From: Veillonella sp. R32
GTDB lineage: Bacteria > Bacillota > Negativicutes > Veillonellales > Veillonellaceae
Length of the DNA: 41,443 bases
NCBI RefSeq assembly: GCF_010093125.1
Contig: NZ_NMZQ01000027.1
Location: 1 to 41,443, forward strand
Direction of reading: 5' to 3'
Shown: piece after piece, positions 16,436 to 25,272 of the stretch
Position numbering within the stretch: the first letter of the stretch is position 1
How the letters are laid out: every line of letters starts with the position of its first letter
Program-made: the position numbers and the translations under genes
The notes under the pieces: generated by a model
What the model saw: the letters and a program-made list of their open reading frames with translations, nothing else
What the model was told of the DNA's origin: nothing
Databases searched by the model: none

Positions 16436-17059
16436 ATGTCTAATTTCAGTTTATTAAATATTGTAGCTGCCTTACCAGCTATCATCATCGCTATGGCGAT
16501 GCACGAATATGCCCATGCAAAAGTAGCCGACGTATTAGGTGATGACACGCCTCGTCGCATGGGGCGTTTGACCATGAACCCGTTCGCTCACCTAGATTTT
16601 ATCGGCATGTTAATGCTTTTACTGTTACATTTTGGTTGGGCTAAACCAGTCGTAATCAATCCTGCTAATTTTAAAAATAAAAAACGTGACGATATGCTCG
16701 TTTCAGTGGCAGGACCACTGGCAAATATCGTAGTTGCCTTCGTATCCGCCTTTGTGCTCTTTTTCATTAACAATCATAATATCGAAGTATCACAAGGCTT
16801 ATATACGGTCATTTCTTTAATGGTTATTATTAATGTAAACTTCGCTCTATTTAACTTAATTCCGATTCCACCATTAGATGGGGCCCATATCGTATCTAAT
16901 TTTTTATCGCCCTCTTGGCAAATGAAATATTGGCAATGGCAACGATTTGGCTTTTTAGCATTAATTCTCCTTGCCTATACGCCATTTTTGGGTATGGTCC
17001 TTATTCCACTCCAACAGAGCATTTTACGCGTATTTAGTCTAGTTCTACAATTTGTATAA
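16436..17059 (+). CDS. Site-2 protease family (M50) intramembrane metalloprotease
   Basis: 207 aa, the compact M50B form. The zinc motif HEYAH (His23, Glu24, His27) lies in the first hydrophobic helix, and the third ligand region NLIPIPPLDGAH (Asp148) lies in a later one. About six membrane segments. It lacks the PDZ domain of RseP and the CBS domain of some relatives. These proteases cut membrane-bound substrates such as anti-sigma factors; the substrate is unknown. ATG follows AAAGGAG. The LMW phosphatase gene begins 11 bp after the stop and is cotranscribed. Confidence 0.9.
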   Translation: MSNFSLLNIVAALPAIIIAMAMHEYAHAKVADVLGDDTPRRMGRLTMNPFAHLDFIGMLMLLLLHFGWAKPVVINPANFKNKKRDDMLVSVAGPLANIVVAFVSAFVLFFINNHNIEVSQGLYTVISLMVIINVNFALFNLIPIPPLDGAHIVSNFLSPSWQMKYWQWQRFGFLALILLAYTPFLGMVLIPLQQSILRVFSLVLQFV

Positions 17060-17070
17060 AAGGAGTTCCT

Positions 17071-17553
17071 ATGACCGCATCTAAACGGCCTATTCATGTT
17101 CAATTTGTTTGCCATGGCAATATTTGCCGTTCTACGATGGCTGAATTTATTTTTAAAAACCTCGTAAAGCAAGCTCACTTAAGCGATTATTTCAAGATTG
17201 ATTCTACCGCTACTAGTCGCGAAGAAATCGGCCATGATACACATCCTGGTACGAAAGCTAAATTACGGGATATGAATATTCCCTTCACACCACGCCAAGC
17301 ACGCCAAATTACGAAAGCAGATTACGCCTCGGCTCACTATATTATCATAATGGATGAAAATAACCGCCGTAACCTCGAACGGCTACTCGGACCTGATACA
17401 GAGCATAAAATTCACAAAATGCTCTCCTTTATTGGCGAAACCCGTGATGTAAAAGACCCTTGGTACACAGGTAACTTCGATGAAACCTATGAAGATATTG
17501 CACCAAGTTGTGAATCATTGCTAGAACAAATTATAAATAAATATAACATATAA
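17071..17553 (+). CDS. Low molecular weight protein tyrosine phosphatase
   Basis: 160 aa, normal for the family. The P-loop VCHGNICRSTMAE carries nucleophile Cys14 and Arg20 (C-X5-R-S), and the general acid is Asp129 in KDPWYTG. The cytoplasmic enzyme removes phosphate from tyrosine residues; in bacteria it often acts on BY-kinases or polysaccharide synthesis proteins, none of which lie here. Start after AAAGGAG. It is second in an operon with the M50 protease and ends at the terminator 17595-17644. Confidence 0.93.
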   Translation: MTASKRPIHVQFVCHGNICRSTMAEFIFKNLVKQAHLSDYFKIDSTATSREEIGHDTHPGTKAKLRDMNIPFTPRQARQITKADYASAHYIIIMDENNRRNLERLLGPDTEHKIHKMLSFIGETRDVKDPWYTGNFDETYEDIAPSCESLLEQIINKYNI

Positions 17554-17594
17554 GAATTTTACCCTCATTCTAATTCAAAGCTGAACTTTTTTTT

Positions 17595-17644
17595 AAAGGC
17601 TGTAACAAAATGTAAATTTATTCGACATTTTAGTTACAGCCTTT
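17595..17644 (+). terminator. Intrinsic terminator after the phosphatase
   Basis: Stem AAAGGCTGTAAC..AAAATGT with its complement (17625-17644; one bulged base), followed by TTTTT. The arms closely resemble the IS1182 terminal repeats at 3148 and 5041. Confidence 0.85.
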
Positions 17645-17676
17645 TTACTATCAATTAATTACCAATTATACACATA

Positions 17677-17705
17677 TTGACTTCTTAACAACAACTCACT
17701 ATAAT
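17677..17705 (+). promoter_or_regulatory. Promoter of the toxin-antitoxin operon
   Basis: TTGACT (17677-17682), 17-bp spacer, TATAAT (17700-17705): near consensus. Confidence 0.75.
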
Positions 17706-17707
17706 TT

Positions 17708-17726
17708 AATTACTAGATAGGTAATT
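17708..17726. promoter_or_regulatory. Inverted-repeat operator overlapping the TA transcription start
   Basis: AATTAC-TAGATAG-GTAATT, a 6-bp palindrome with a 7-bp centre, lies just past the -10. This is the position expected for autorepression by the HigA-type antitoxin. Confidence 0.6.
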
Positions 17727-17748
17727 GAATTATAAAAAGGATATACTA

Positions 17749-18120
17749 TTGGATATTGAATATGCCTCGATGAAAGTAAAATTACAATGTACAGATATCA
17801 AAACGGCCCACAAGTTATTTGGTAGTAATCAAACTCTCGTAAGAAGTTTATTTTCAAGAATCTCTGCCATAAAAAATGCCCCTATTTTAAAAGATATCAT
17901 TCTATTCCCACCATTTAGATTTCATACCCTAAAAAATAAAAAAGGAAATAATTTACAAGGCTATTTTGCCATTGATGTAAAAGCAAAAACCGATGCTTGG
18001 CGAATCATCTTACAGCCATTAAATAATGACAAAAAACCTTTTATACCTTGTAATATTGATGAAATTGCTACCATAGTTAAAATAGTCGAAATAAAGGAGG
18101 TTAGCAAACATTATGAGTAA
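17749..18120 (+). CDS. higB: HigB/RelE-superfamily toxin
   Basis: About 123 aa if it starts at TTG 17749, which has AAAAGG upstream. A farther TTG at 17725 lies in the operator and is less likely. The C-terminal half has the HigB-type pattern: PPFRFHTLKNKKGNNLQGYFAIDVKA followed by AWRIILQPL, matching the RFHPLKG...YAI.....WRI signature of ribosome-dependent mRNA endonucleases. The toxin gene comes first and overlaps the antitoxin by eight bases, the order typical of higBA. The pair is in an accessory position between a phosphatase operon and sugar-acid genes. Confidence 0.8.
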   Translation: MDIEYASMKVKLQCTDIKTAHKLFGSNQTLVRSLFSRISAIKNAPILKDIILFPPFRFHTLKNKKGNNLQGYFAIDVKAKTDAWRIILQPLNNDKKPFIPCNIDEIATIVKIVEIKEVSKHYE

Positions 18121-18982
18121 TTATATTGAATACAACAATACGATGGCTTTTCATCCAGGCTATTATATTCAAGAATTAGTAGAAAATAGTGGCCTTACCC
18201 AAGAAGATTTTGCTAAACGCCTTGATACGACACCTAAAAATCTTAGTCTACTCATTCGCGGTGAACAAAGTTTATCTATTGATATTGCCATGAAATTATC
18301 ACGACTATTAGATACTACTGTTGAATTTTGGCTTACTATGCAAAGTGCATACGACACTGCAATAGCCGAATTAAAATCTAACCATGAATTACAACGAGAA
18401 CGAGCAATCTTCAAATACTTCTCTTACGAATACTTCGCACAACACTATCATCTGCCACTTGAAGCCCAGAGCATTGATGAGCAAATAAAGTTCGTCAGAA
18501 AAGTGTTGCAACTTTCCAGCTTATCCATACTCACTAAGCCTAATACAATTGCTAATTGTAAATTAACAACTAATACCTTAACAGAAAGGGAAATTATTTC
18601 TAACAATATAATGACACAATTAGGGATTAACCAAGTATTACAATCAGAAGCTCCCAAATTTACGAAAACAAAGATAAAAGATTCTATTAATTTCTTAGAC
18701 GCCCTTTACTTAGATAAACAATTTAATCAAGATATACTTCTTAATTCTCACGATAATCAACTCAATCGAATCGCTGATTCGCTGTTAGCTTCTGGCATTA
18801 TTTTAGCAAGCATTCCTAAGTTTCCCGGTGCGACATTAAAAAGTGCCACTAAAAAATTAGGCAGTAAAGTAATGCTCCTTATTAATACGACTCCACAAGA
18901 ATCGGTCATTTCATTAGATATAGTTTACCAAGAACTTCATAACATTGCTCATGGTGACTATGGTATCACAATAGCAAACTAA
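18113..18982 (+). CDS. higA: HigA-type antitoxin with long C-terminal domain
   Basis: 289 aa, much longer than the usual HigA of about 100. Residues about 13-75 are the Xre/HigA HTH (FHPGYYIQELVENSGLTQEDFAKRL, then TPKNLSLLIRGEQSLSIDIAMKLSRLLDTTVEFWL). The rest resembles the ImmA/IrrE-like extension found on long HigA proteins, but the metalloprotease motif is degenerate: near 268-281 it reads VYQELHNIAHGDYG where HELGH is expected, so the first His is Gln. It probably binds the operator at 17708-17726 and neutralises the toxin. GGAGG lies 12 bases before the ATG, slightly far. Confidence 0.8.
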   Translation: MSNYIEYNNTMAFHPGYYIQELVENSGLTQEDFAKRLDTTPKNLSLLIRGEQSLSIDIAMKLSRLLDTTVEFWLTMQSAYDTAIAELKSNHELQRERAIFKYFSYEYFAQHYHLPLEAQSIDEQIKFVRKVLQLSSLSILTKPNTIANCKLTTNTLTEREIISNNIMTQLGINQVLQSEAPKFTKTKIKDSINFLDALYLDKQFNQDILLNSHDNQLNRIADSLLASGIILASIPKFPGATLKSATKKLGSKVMLLINTTPQESVISLDIVYQELHNIAHGDYGITIAN

Positions 18983-19018
18983 TGAGTCAAATCATCTATT
19001 GCTTCCCAAACGACAAAA

Positions 19019-19061
19019 AGCCCAAGGCTGACTATCTATTCCTGATAGCCTACCTTGGGCT
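19019..19061. terminator. Terminator between convergent higA and kdgA
   Basis: AGCCCAAGG (19019-19027) pairs with CCTTGGGCT (19053-19061), with inner pairing CTATC/GATAG. A-rich before and T-containing after; it may act in both directions. Confidence 0.75.
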
Positions 19062-19067
19062 CTTACT

Positions 19068-19706
19068 TTATTTACGGGCTGCTGCCACAGCAGCGACGAA
19101 TTTTTTAGCCGTTTCAGTAATCTCAGCTAACGATTTACCACCACCTGTTAAAGCACCGCCTGCCCCAACAGCGACAGCACCGGCTTTAAACCATTCTGCT
19201 ACATTGTCGATGCTAACACCACCGGTTGGCATCATTTGAGCTTGTGGCAATGGGCCTTTTACGGCTTTAATAAATTTGCTACCTACTACTTCGCCAGGGA
19301 ATACTTTTACAATGTCTGCCCCCAACTCAAGAGCTTGAATAACCCCTTGAATCGTAGTTGTGCCAGGCATACAAGCCACACGATAACGATTACATAACTT
19401 GATAGTCATTTCATCAAAAGCAGGCGATACGATAAACGCCGCCCCATTTAAAATAGCCATACGGGCTGTTTCAGCATCCAATACAGTACCAGCACCAATC
19501 ACTACCTTAGCATTCTCTTTGTACTTTTCAGATAATGTTAAAATCGCTTCATGAGCACGTGGCGTTGTAAAGGCTACTTCAATAGCAGTTACCCCACCAG
19601 CAATGCAGGCTTCAGAGATTTGCACGGCTTCTTCTGGCGTGTTGCCACGAATAACAGCGACAACGCCAATGTTCTTAACGGTTTCAATAACTTGCAATTT
19701 ATCCAT
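19068..19706 (-). CDS. kdgA: 2-keto-3-deoxy-6-phosphogluconate aldolase
   Basis: 212 aa, normal length for KDPG/KHG aldolase (Eda). The Schiff-base lysine is Lys134 in ADIVKVFPG, and Glu43 in AIEVAFTTP is the catalytic acid/base. PGTTTIQGVIQALELGA is the phosphate/substrate loop. It cleaves KDPG to pyruvate and glyceraldehyde-3-phosphate in the cytoplasm, the last step of the cluster. The C-terminus is Ala-rich. Start after GGGAGG. It is the last gene of the minus-strand KDG cluster, 130 bp after kdgK. Confidence 0.95.
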   Translation of the reverse strand: MDKLQVIETVKNIGVVAVIRGNTPEEAVQISEACIAGGVTAIEVAFTTPRAHEAILTLSEKYKENAKVVIGAGTVLDAETARMAILNGAAFIVSPAFDEMTIKLCNRYRVACMPGTTTIQGVIQALELGADIVKVFPGEVVGSKFIKAVKGPLPQAQMMPTGGVSIDNVAEWFKAGAVAVGAGGALTGGGKSLAEITETAKKFVAAVAAARK

Positions 19707-19837
19707 ACGGGTCCTCCCAATCTTATCTTTAGCTCTGTTTCCTACTCTATTATATACATTTCAGCCTTATTCGTCACCACTTAATAGTAGGATTCGTCAG
19801 CACTTCGTTAGGCTAACAATATGCTTAAGTATTTCAA

Positions 19838-20788
19838 TTATTCACTTAATTTAGCACTATTCTGATAAGCCACTAATTGTTCTGGTGTAGGTAACCCTTC
19901 ATTATCCCCTTCCACTTGCACTTGAAGAGCCCCAATAGCTGCGCCACGACGAACTGCTTCCGCCCAGCTAAGGCCTTCCAAACGGCCACTAATAGTGCCT
20001 ACGGCAAAGCCATCACCAGCGCCTACGGTATCAACTACCTGTTCCACAATATAGGCTGGCGCATAGAATGCTTCCTCAGCTGTTTTTACATAGGATCCTT
20101 TAGTGCCAAGTTTTACGATAACAGCTTTAGCCCCTTGTTTTAAATAAAAGTCCGCAATATCTTCAGGCGTTTCAAGACCAGTTAAGAGTTTACCTTCCCC
20201 AAGGCCTGGTAATACAATGTCTGCTAAGGAGGCTAAGTAGTTAATGTTTTCACGCATAACTGCTTCCGATGGCCAAAGAGCTGGGCGAAGATTCGTATCA
20301 AAGGATACTTGCACGCCATGTTCCTTAGCGGCCTTCATCATAGCAATAGACGTTTCACGGCAACTGTCAGACAATGCTGGGGGAATACCGGTCACATGTA
20401 AATGGTCATATTTTTCCCACTGCACCGTATCCACTACGGATGGTTCCATATAGGAAAAGGCGGTGAAACGACGGAAATTAACTACTTCGGGGTCCCCTTC
20501 TAAGGTTTTTGCTTTCAATTGCATGCCTGTACGATTCACATCATCTAAGGTTACATAATCAGTGCCAATATGTTGCTCGGCTAAAAAATCTAAAATATGT
20601 TGACCGAACGGATCATTTCCTACCCGACTAATATAGGCCGTTTCATGGCCTAAACGGCTCATACCAACGGCAAAATTAACTTCTGCCCCACATACATAGC
20701 GACGAAAGGTTGTTACATCTTTTAACGCTTTTGGTTCCGTAGCAACCATTAAACCCATTGGCTCCCCAATTGTAAGAACTCGTGCCAT
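19838..20788 (-). CDS. kdgK: 2-keto-3-deoxygluconate kinase (PfkB family)
   Basis: 316 aa ribokinase-family sugar kinase. The N-terminal GEPMGLMVATEP and CGAEVNFAVGMSRLG (about 33-47) form the substrate site. The C-terminal DTVGAGDGFAVG holds the anion hole and catalytic base Asp259. It phosphorylates KDG with ATP to KDPG, which KdgA cleaves. The assignment as KDG kinase rather than another PfkB member rests on the neighbours and on overall similarity to KdgK. Start after GAGGAGG. An intercistronic hairpin (20808-20851) separates it from kdgT. Confidence 0.92.
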   Translation of the reverse strand: MARVLTIGEPMGLMVATEPKALKDVTTFRRYVCGAEVNFAVGMSRLGHETAYISRVGNDPFGQHILDFLAEQHIGTDYVTLDDVNRTGMQLKAKTLEGDPEVVNFRRFTAFSYMEPSVVDTVQWEKYDHLHVTGIPPALSDSCRETSIAMMKAAKEHGVQVSFDTNLRPALWPSEAVMRENINYLASLADIVLPGLGEGKLLTGLETPEDIADFYLKQGAKAVIVKLGTKGSYVKTAEEAFYAPAYIVEQVVDTVGAGDGFAVGTISGRLEGLSWAEAVRRGAAIGALQVQVEGDNEGLPTPEQLVAYQNSAKLSE

Positions 20789-20807
20789 TTTTATTCCTCC
20801 TCATTAT

Positions 20808-20851
20808 AGCAAGCAACACCCTGAGCCGACGGAGGCGCAAGGTGTGCTGCT
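20808..20851 (-). other. Intercistronic hairpin between kdgT and kdgK
   Basis: The arms AGCAAGCAACACC (20808-20820) and GGTGTGCTGCT (20841-20851) pair with two bulged A residues. There is no T-run, so it is more likely an mRNA processing or stabilising element than a terminator. Confidence 0.5.
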
Positions 20852-20867
20852 AAAACCTTTAATTATA

Positions 20868-21854
20868 TTACCCATTTACCACAATGCGAGCGGCTTTTGT
20901 TTTACCTTCATCACTGAAATGTTTACACCAAAAAGCTGTTACAATTGGTACTAAAATTGATGTAACAACTACGGCCGTAGCTACTAAAGCAGTAGCGGCT
21001 GGCGCAATTGGTGCAAAGGCGGGAATCATTCCAGCAATAATGATAGGATTCGTTACGGCAGCACCGGCTGTACTAGAAGCAGCTAGGCCTGCGCCACCAT
21101 TACCACCTGCTAGGTATTTGTCTGCTAAAATCAAAGGAATACCTGTAATAATAATAACAGCAACACCTAATAAAATACCTAATAAGCCAGTATGAACAAC
21201 CATCATAAGGTCAATTGTATTACCTAAGGCAAAGCCGAAGAAGGGAATCATAAGCATAGTGCCTTGGCTAAAGAAGGTTTTGCACTCTTTATCAAGATTG
21301 CCAAGTGCAAAGCCAATTAAGAATGGTAATACAGCGCCTACAAATAGATGTGGCTCAAAGGTAGCCGCCCCAGTTGTACCAAGAATCATCATGGTTACTA
21401 ATGGGCCAGACTCAATAGACATCAAAACGAATGCCCCTGCGTCTTCCTTAGACCCGTACTGTGCCATCAAGGAAGCATATAAACCACCGTTAGTCATGTC
21501 CATAGCTGTAACAATAGCTAAGGTGGAGAGTCCTGCAAAAAATCCTGTTTCAATCATACCACTAGGCATAAACATAACACAAATATGCCCAACGATCCAT
21601 GCTACTAAAATCTTTGTTACTACTAAAGTACCCGATTTTTTCAAAACGGTACCTGTTGCTTTTAAATCAATACTGGCACCCATACAGAAGAACCATACCG
21701 ATAAAATAGGAACGGTGCCACTAATTAAACCATTTGTAAATGAACCAAAATATTTACCAGTTCCAGGCGCTAAGGTATGTAACAAAGCACCGAGTAATAA
21801 AGGAACGAGCATGAGCCCGCCAGGAACACGTGATACTGCCTTCATGATATTCAT
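20868..21854 (-). CDS. kdgT: 2-keto-3-deoxygluconate permease
   Basis: 328 aa, ten or so hydrophobic segments, matching KdgT along its length: [18 protein letters not shown] at the N-terminus, [27 protein letters not shown] in the middle, and [17 protein letters not shown] in the C-terminal half. It imports KDG, and probably other keto-deoxyuronates, by proton symport. Start after GGAGG with an 8-base spacer. Between kduD and this gene a perfect GGCCTCG-TAG-CGAGGCC hairpin occurs. In this cluster it supplies substrate for KdgK. Confidence 0.93.
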   Translation of the reverse strand: MNIMKAVSRVPGGLMLVPLLLGALLHTLAPGTGKYFGSFTNGLISGTVPILSVWFFCMGASIDLKATGTVLKKSGTLVVTKILVAWIVGHICVMFMPSGMIETGFFAGLSTLAIVTAMDMTNGGLYASLMAQYGSKEDAGAFVLMSIESGPLVTMMILGTTGAATFEPHLFVGAVLPFLIGFALGNLDKECKTFFSQGTMLMIPFFGFALGNTIDLMMVVHTGLLGILLGVAVIIITGIPLILADKYLAGGNGGAGLAASSTAGAAVTNPIIIAGMIPAFAPIAPAATALVATAVVVTSILVPIVTAFWCKHFSDEGKTKAARIVVNG

Positions 21855-21880
21855 GTTGATTTCCTCCAGTATAGGGGCTA

Positions 21881-21897
21881 GGCCTCGTAGCGAGGCC
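21881..21897 (-). other. Intercistronic hairpin between kduD and kdgT
   Basis: GGCCTCG (21881-21887), loop TAG, CGAGGCC (21891-21897): a perfect GC-rich stem without a T-run. Possibly an RNA stability or partial attenuation element. Confidence 0.5.
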
Positions 21898-21909
21898 CGC
21901 CCAAATCGA

Positions 21910-22695
21910 TTATGGTTGTTTACCGATATATGCTAAGATACCGCCATCTACATATAATACATGGCCATTGATAAAGTCAGATGCTTCAGAAGCAAGGAAC
22001 ACAGCTGGTCCTTGCAAATCCTCTGGTGTACCCCAACGAGCCGCTGGTGTTTTAGCAATAATAAAGCTATTAAACGGGTGACCTTCGGTACGAAGTGGTG
22101 CTGTCTGAGGGGTTGCAATATAGCCAGGGCCAATGCCATTACACTGAATGTTGTATTCACCATATTCAGACGCAATATTACGAGTTAACATTTTAAGACC
22201 ACCTTTAGCAGCTGCATAAGCAGACACTGTTTCACGGCCTAATTCACTCATCATGGAGCAAATGTTAATAATTTTACCATGCCCTTTTTTAATCATGCTA
22301 GGAATAACAGCCTTAGCCATAATGAATGGGCCTACTAAGTCAATATCGATAACTTGACGGAACTCTTCAGCAGCCATTTCCACCATCGGAATTCGTTTGA
22401 TAATCCCTGCATTATTTACAAGAATATCTACACCGCCTAATTTTTCCTCAATATCTTTAATCATAGGAATAATTTCTTCTTCTTTGGTTACGTCAGCCAC
22501 ATAACCTACTGCATCAATGCCTACTGCTTTATAATCTGCCACCGCTTTGTCGCGCGTTTCAGCATCTAAACAGTTGAATGCAATTTTAGCACCTGCCCCA
22601 GCAAGCGCTTGAGCAATGGCAAAACCAATGCCATACACAGCACCTGTTACGAGTGCTACTTTTCCGTCTAAACGGAATTGTTCTAAGCCGTTCAT
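21910..22695 (-). CDS. kduD: 2-keto-3-deoxygluconate oxidoreductase (SDR family)
   Basis: About 261 aa from ATG 22695. A frame extension to 22707 overlaps the GGAGG site and is not used. Classical short-chain dehydrogenase: TGAVYGIG cofactor loop (17-24), NNAG (94-97), Ser147, Tyr160 and Lys164 (SAYAAAKGG). KduD reduces 2,5-diketo-3-deoxygluconate (DKII) to KDG with NAD(P)H. The neighbours kduI and kdgT support KduD over other SDR functions. A possible KdgR half-site TTACGAAA lies at 22738-22745, upstream of the start. Confidence 0.92.
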   Translation of the reverse strand: MNGLEQFRLDGKVALVTGAVYGIGFAIAQALAGAGAKIAFNCLDAETRDKAVADYKAVGIDAVGYVADVTKEEEIIPMIKDIEEKLGGVDILVNNAGIIKRIPMVEMAAEEFRQVIDIDLVGPFIMAKAVIPSMIKKGHGKIINICSMMSELGRETVSAYAAAKGGLKMLTRNIASEYGEYNIQCNGIGPGYIATPQTAPLRTEGHPFNSFIIAKTPAARWGTPEDLQGPAVFLASEASDFINGHVLYVDGGILAYIGKQP

Positions 22696-22863
22696 AAGAG
22701 CCTCCATTTAAATCATGTATCAATATATTGTATAATTTTACGAAACCAATCACCGATAAACCGAGCAAAATTCATATGTGTATCGATTTCTAAAAGCGGT
22801 AAAAAAATATATTTTTCATTACCACTATTTTTAAACTAGTGCAGCCTATTTACACACTGGTTA

Positions 22864-23706
22864 TTATTTCATATCTGTAATCGCAATATGATCCATGTCA
22901 TCAAACGCTTGATTTTCGCCGCCCATAGCCCAAATAAAGGTATAGTTGGACGTACCAGCACCAGCATGTAAGCTCCAGGAAGGGCTAATTACAGCTTCTT
23001 CATTGTGCATTACAATATGACGAGTTTCCTGTGCTTCGCCCATCATGTGGAACACAACATTATCTTGTGGCACTTCAAAGTAGAAATAAATTTCCATACG
23101 ACGTTCATGCGTATGTGGTGGCATGGAGTTCCATACACTACCTGGTTTCAACTGCGTTAAGCCCATGGATAATTGGCAAGTTTCTAATACATCAGGATGG
23201 ATGAATTGGTTAATAACACGATCATTTGCTGTTTCCATAGCCCCCATAGGACGTTTATTAGCTTTTGCCATTGGAATAAAAGTTGTTTTATGAGAAGTAT
23301 GTGCTGGCGCTGAAACCATGTAGAATTTAGCTGGTTTCGCTGGGTCAACGCTTTGGAACGTTACTTCTTTAGTACCTTTAGTAATGTACACACAGTCCGT
23401 ATAGGTAAGGTTAAATTCTTCACCGTCAGCTACGATTTTACCATCGCCACCAACGTTGAAAATACCAATTTCGCGGCGTTCTAAGAAAAATTGAGTACCG
23501 AAAGTATGCCAAATGTCCATACCTTTTTCAAGATTTACAACTTCGTTAACTGGCATACAACCAAGGGTTACCATACGGTCAACGTGGCTATACACAGCTG
23601 TTACTTCATCCGCCTTGAAAATATCTTGAATCAAAAATTCGTTGCGCAACTCTTCCGTTGTATATCGTTTAATGTCGCGCGGGTTTACACTATAACGTGT
23701 ATCCAT
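22864..23706 (-). CDS. kduI: 5-keto-4-deoxyuronate isomerase
   Basis: 280 aa cupin, the normal KduI length. Metal ligands are visible as His198, His200 and Glu205 in PPHTHERRMEIYFYF and His247 in SLHAGAGT. It isomerises 5-keto-4-deoxyuronate (DKI), formed from unsaturated uronates of pectin or glycosaminoglycans, to DKII for KduD. Start after AAAGGAG. An inverted repeat, GTAATAAT...ATTATTAC (23755-23798), lies in its upstream region and may be regulatory. It is the first metabolic gene after the LacI regulator. Confidence 0.95.
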   Translation of the reverse strand: MDTRYSVNPRDIKRYTTEELRNEFLIQDIFKADEVTAVYSHVDRMVTLGCMPVNEVVNLEKGMDIWHTFGTQFFLERREIGIFNVGGDGKIVADGEEFNLTYTDCVYITKGTKEVTFQSVDPAKPAKFYMVSAPAHTSHKTTFIPMAKANKRPMGAMETANDRVINQFIHPDVLETCQLSMGLTQLKPGSVWNSMPPHTHERRMEIYFYFEVPQDNVVFHMMGEAQETRHIVMHNEEAVISPSWSLHAGAGTSNYTFIWAMGGENQAFDDMDHIAITDMK

Positions 23707-23835
23707 GTGTGTGTCACTCCTTTTATATACATAAAATAAATACCTAACAAAATTGTAATAATACTATATAAGAGCTTCTTAAACGAGCTCATTATTACCT
23801 AACGAAACACTATATGCAAGCTTACTAACAAAGTC

Positions 23836-24864
23836 CTATAAAGATTGGCGCTCCACAATGGAACAAGGCAAAATCACAGTTTGTTGTGGCAACGTTTCTT
23901 CCGCATTGTCTTCTAAAAATTCCTTAATGCGACCTACTAACAAACGAGCACATTCTTGGCCAATTTCATAGGTAGGTAGTTCAACAACGGAGATACCTGG
24001 CCCAATAACATCCATCCAGGTCCAGTTATCATAACTATAAACACCTAAGTCTTTAGGAATACTTAACCCATATTGCCGTGTAATTTTAGCAATATCACTA
24101 AGTACTACCCCATTACCAGCAAATACAGCCAGCCGTTCCTTAGCTTCGCGGGCAGCCTCTAACTGAGTCATCACCATATTAGCCAAGCTGGCTTTCGTCG
24201 TCTTGTCATATTCTAAGGTCAGCGCTTCCCGGCCTGTTTTAGCTTCATATTGTTTTACAAATTCATCAAACCGTTCCCGACGAATCCCATTAGTTCCGAC
24301 ACGACGCGTAGCAAACAAAATGCGCTCGTAACCTTTACGAAGTAATAAGTCTAAGCTATCACCAGTAATGCGCTTCGTATCAGACGATACTAAGTCACAG
24401 TCACAACCAGCAACTGGCCGGTCCGCTAACACAACAGGCATCACCGAACGATTTACTTCATTTAAATACGCTACCTCAGCACCAGTGGCATTAATAACTA
24501 CCCCATCTACGCCTTGAGCAATCATAGATTGAATATAGCGCCGTTCCTTCTGAGGGTCATCCGCTGCATCCGCCAATAAAACGGTAAAACCATGTTCCTC
24601 ACACCAATCAGCAATTCCTGAGTAAAGAATAGCAGAGAAAGGACTTGAAATATCTGACACAATAACACCAATCATATGACTTTGTTGCAAGCGCAAACTA
24701 CGAGCCATTTTATTGGGTTTATATTCAATGGCCTTAATCACTTCACTAATTCGTTCGCGCGTGGCCGCCGACATATATTCATATTTACCATTTAAGTATC
24801 TAGAAATTGTGGTCTTTGAAAACCCTGTGCGTTCAGCTACATCGGCAATCGTTACTTTACCCAT
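23836..24864 (-). CDS. kdgR: LacI-family regulator of the KDG cluster
   Basis: About 342 aa from ATG 24864 (AAAGGAGG seven bases before); a longer frame to 24924 has no ribosome site. The N-terminal LacI HTH is canonical (VTIADVAERTGFSKTTISRYLNGKYEYMSAATRERI), followed by hinge IEYKPNKMARSLR and a periplasmic-binding-like effector domain (IGVIVSDISSPFSAILYSGI, about 70-90). It heads the kduI-kduD-kdgT-kdgK-kdgA cluster and is presumably its repressor, induced by KDG or a related keto acid. A palindrome typical of LacI operators lies upstream at 25005-25024, so autoregulation is likely. Confidence 0.9.
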   Translation of the reverse strand: MGKVTIADVAERTGFSKTTISRYLNGKYEYMSAATRERISEVIKAIEYKPNKMARSLRLQQSHMIGVIVSDISSPFSAILYSGIADWCEEHGFTVLLADAADDPQKERRYIQSMIAQGVDGVVINATGAEVAYLNEVNRSVMPVVLADRPVAGCDCDLVSSDTKRITGDSLDLLLRKGYERILFATRRVGTNGIRRERFDEFVKQYEAKTGREALTLEYDKTTKASLANMVMTQLEAAREAKERLAVFAGNGVVLSDIAKITRQYGLSIPKDLGVYSYDNWTWMDVIGPGISVVELPTYEIGQECARLLVGRIKEFLEDNAEETLPQQTVILPCSIVERQSL

Positions 24865-24992
24865 ATAGCAGCCTCCTTTCGTATCTTGCGTATAAAAGGT
24901 AAGCACTAAGGCTACTCCATACACGAACTTGTTTAAGCCCTGGTGAGCATAAACCTAACACTAACTTGAAGTCACACGATACTCACAATATA

Positions 24993-25024
24993 ATGTGTAT
25001 CGATTTACGAAATCGTTTTCGTAA
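24993..25024. promoter_or_regulatory. LacI-type operator upstream of kdgR
   Basis: TTACGAAATCGTTTTCGTAA at 25005-25024 is a 20-bp palindrome with only the two central flanking bases mismatched. It is preceded by ATGTGTATCGATTT (24993-25006), a 14-base string that recurs exactly at 22776-22789 upstream of kduD. Confidence 0.65.
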
Positions 25025-25138
25025 CTTCTTCAACATCATAATACAACAACAAGAATGTTTTTACAACATATTTACTATGCTTTATTAACATATACATTTT
25101 AGATTTACCCTTCTTTTACCCTATACTTACATAATAAA

Positions 25139-25176
25139 AGCCCGATTCTCTTAGTTAATGCTAGAGGAATCGGGCT
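25139..25176. terminator. Terminator after azlD
   Basis: AGCCCGATTC (25139-25148) pairs with GAATCGGGCT (25167-25176); on the minus strand it is followed by TTTTATT. It ends the S-box operon about 100 bp after azlD and insulates it from the kdgR promoter. Confidence 0.8.
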
Positions 25177-25272
25177 ATAGCGTTTTTGCATAGGTCGTCT
25201 TTAAATTTTACAAAAAGAGCAAAAATACCAATAAATCATCACTTTACAATTATTATGTTTACTAAATATTGC

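Noticed and set aside
17725-17748. Upstream TTG start for higB
   Set aside because: It lies inside the operator palindrome near the transcription start; TTG 17749 has AAAAGG in place.
18982-19239. 85-aa plus-strand frame after higA
   Set aside because: Runs through the terminator hairpin and the antisense of kdgA; no ribosome site.
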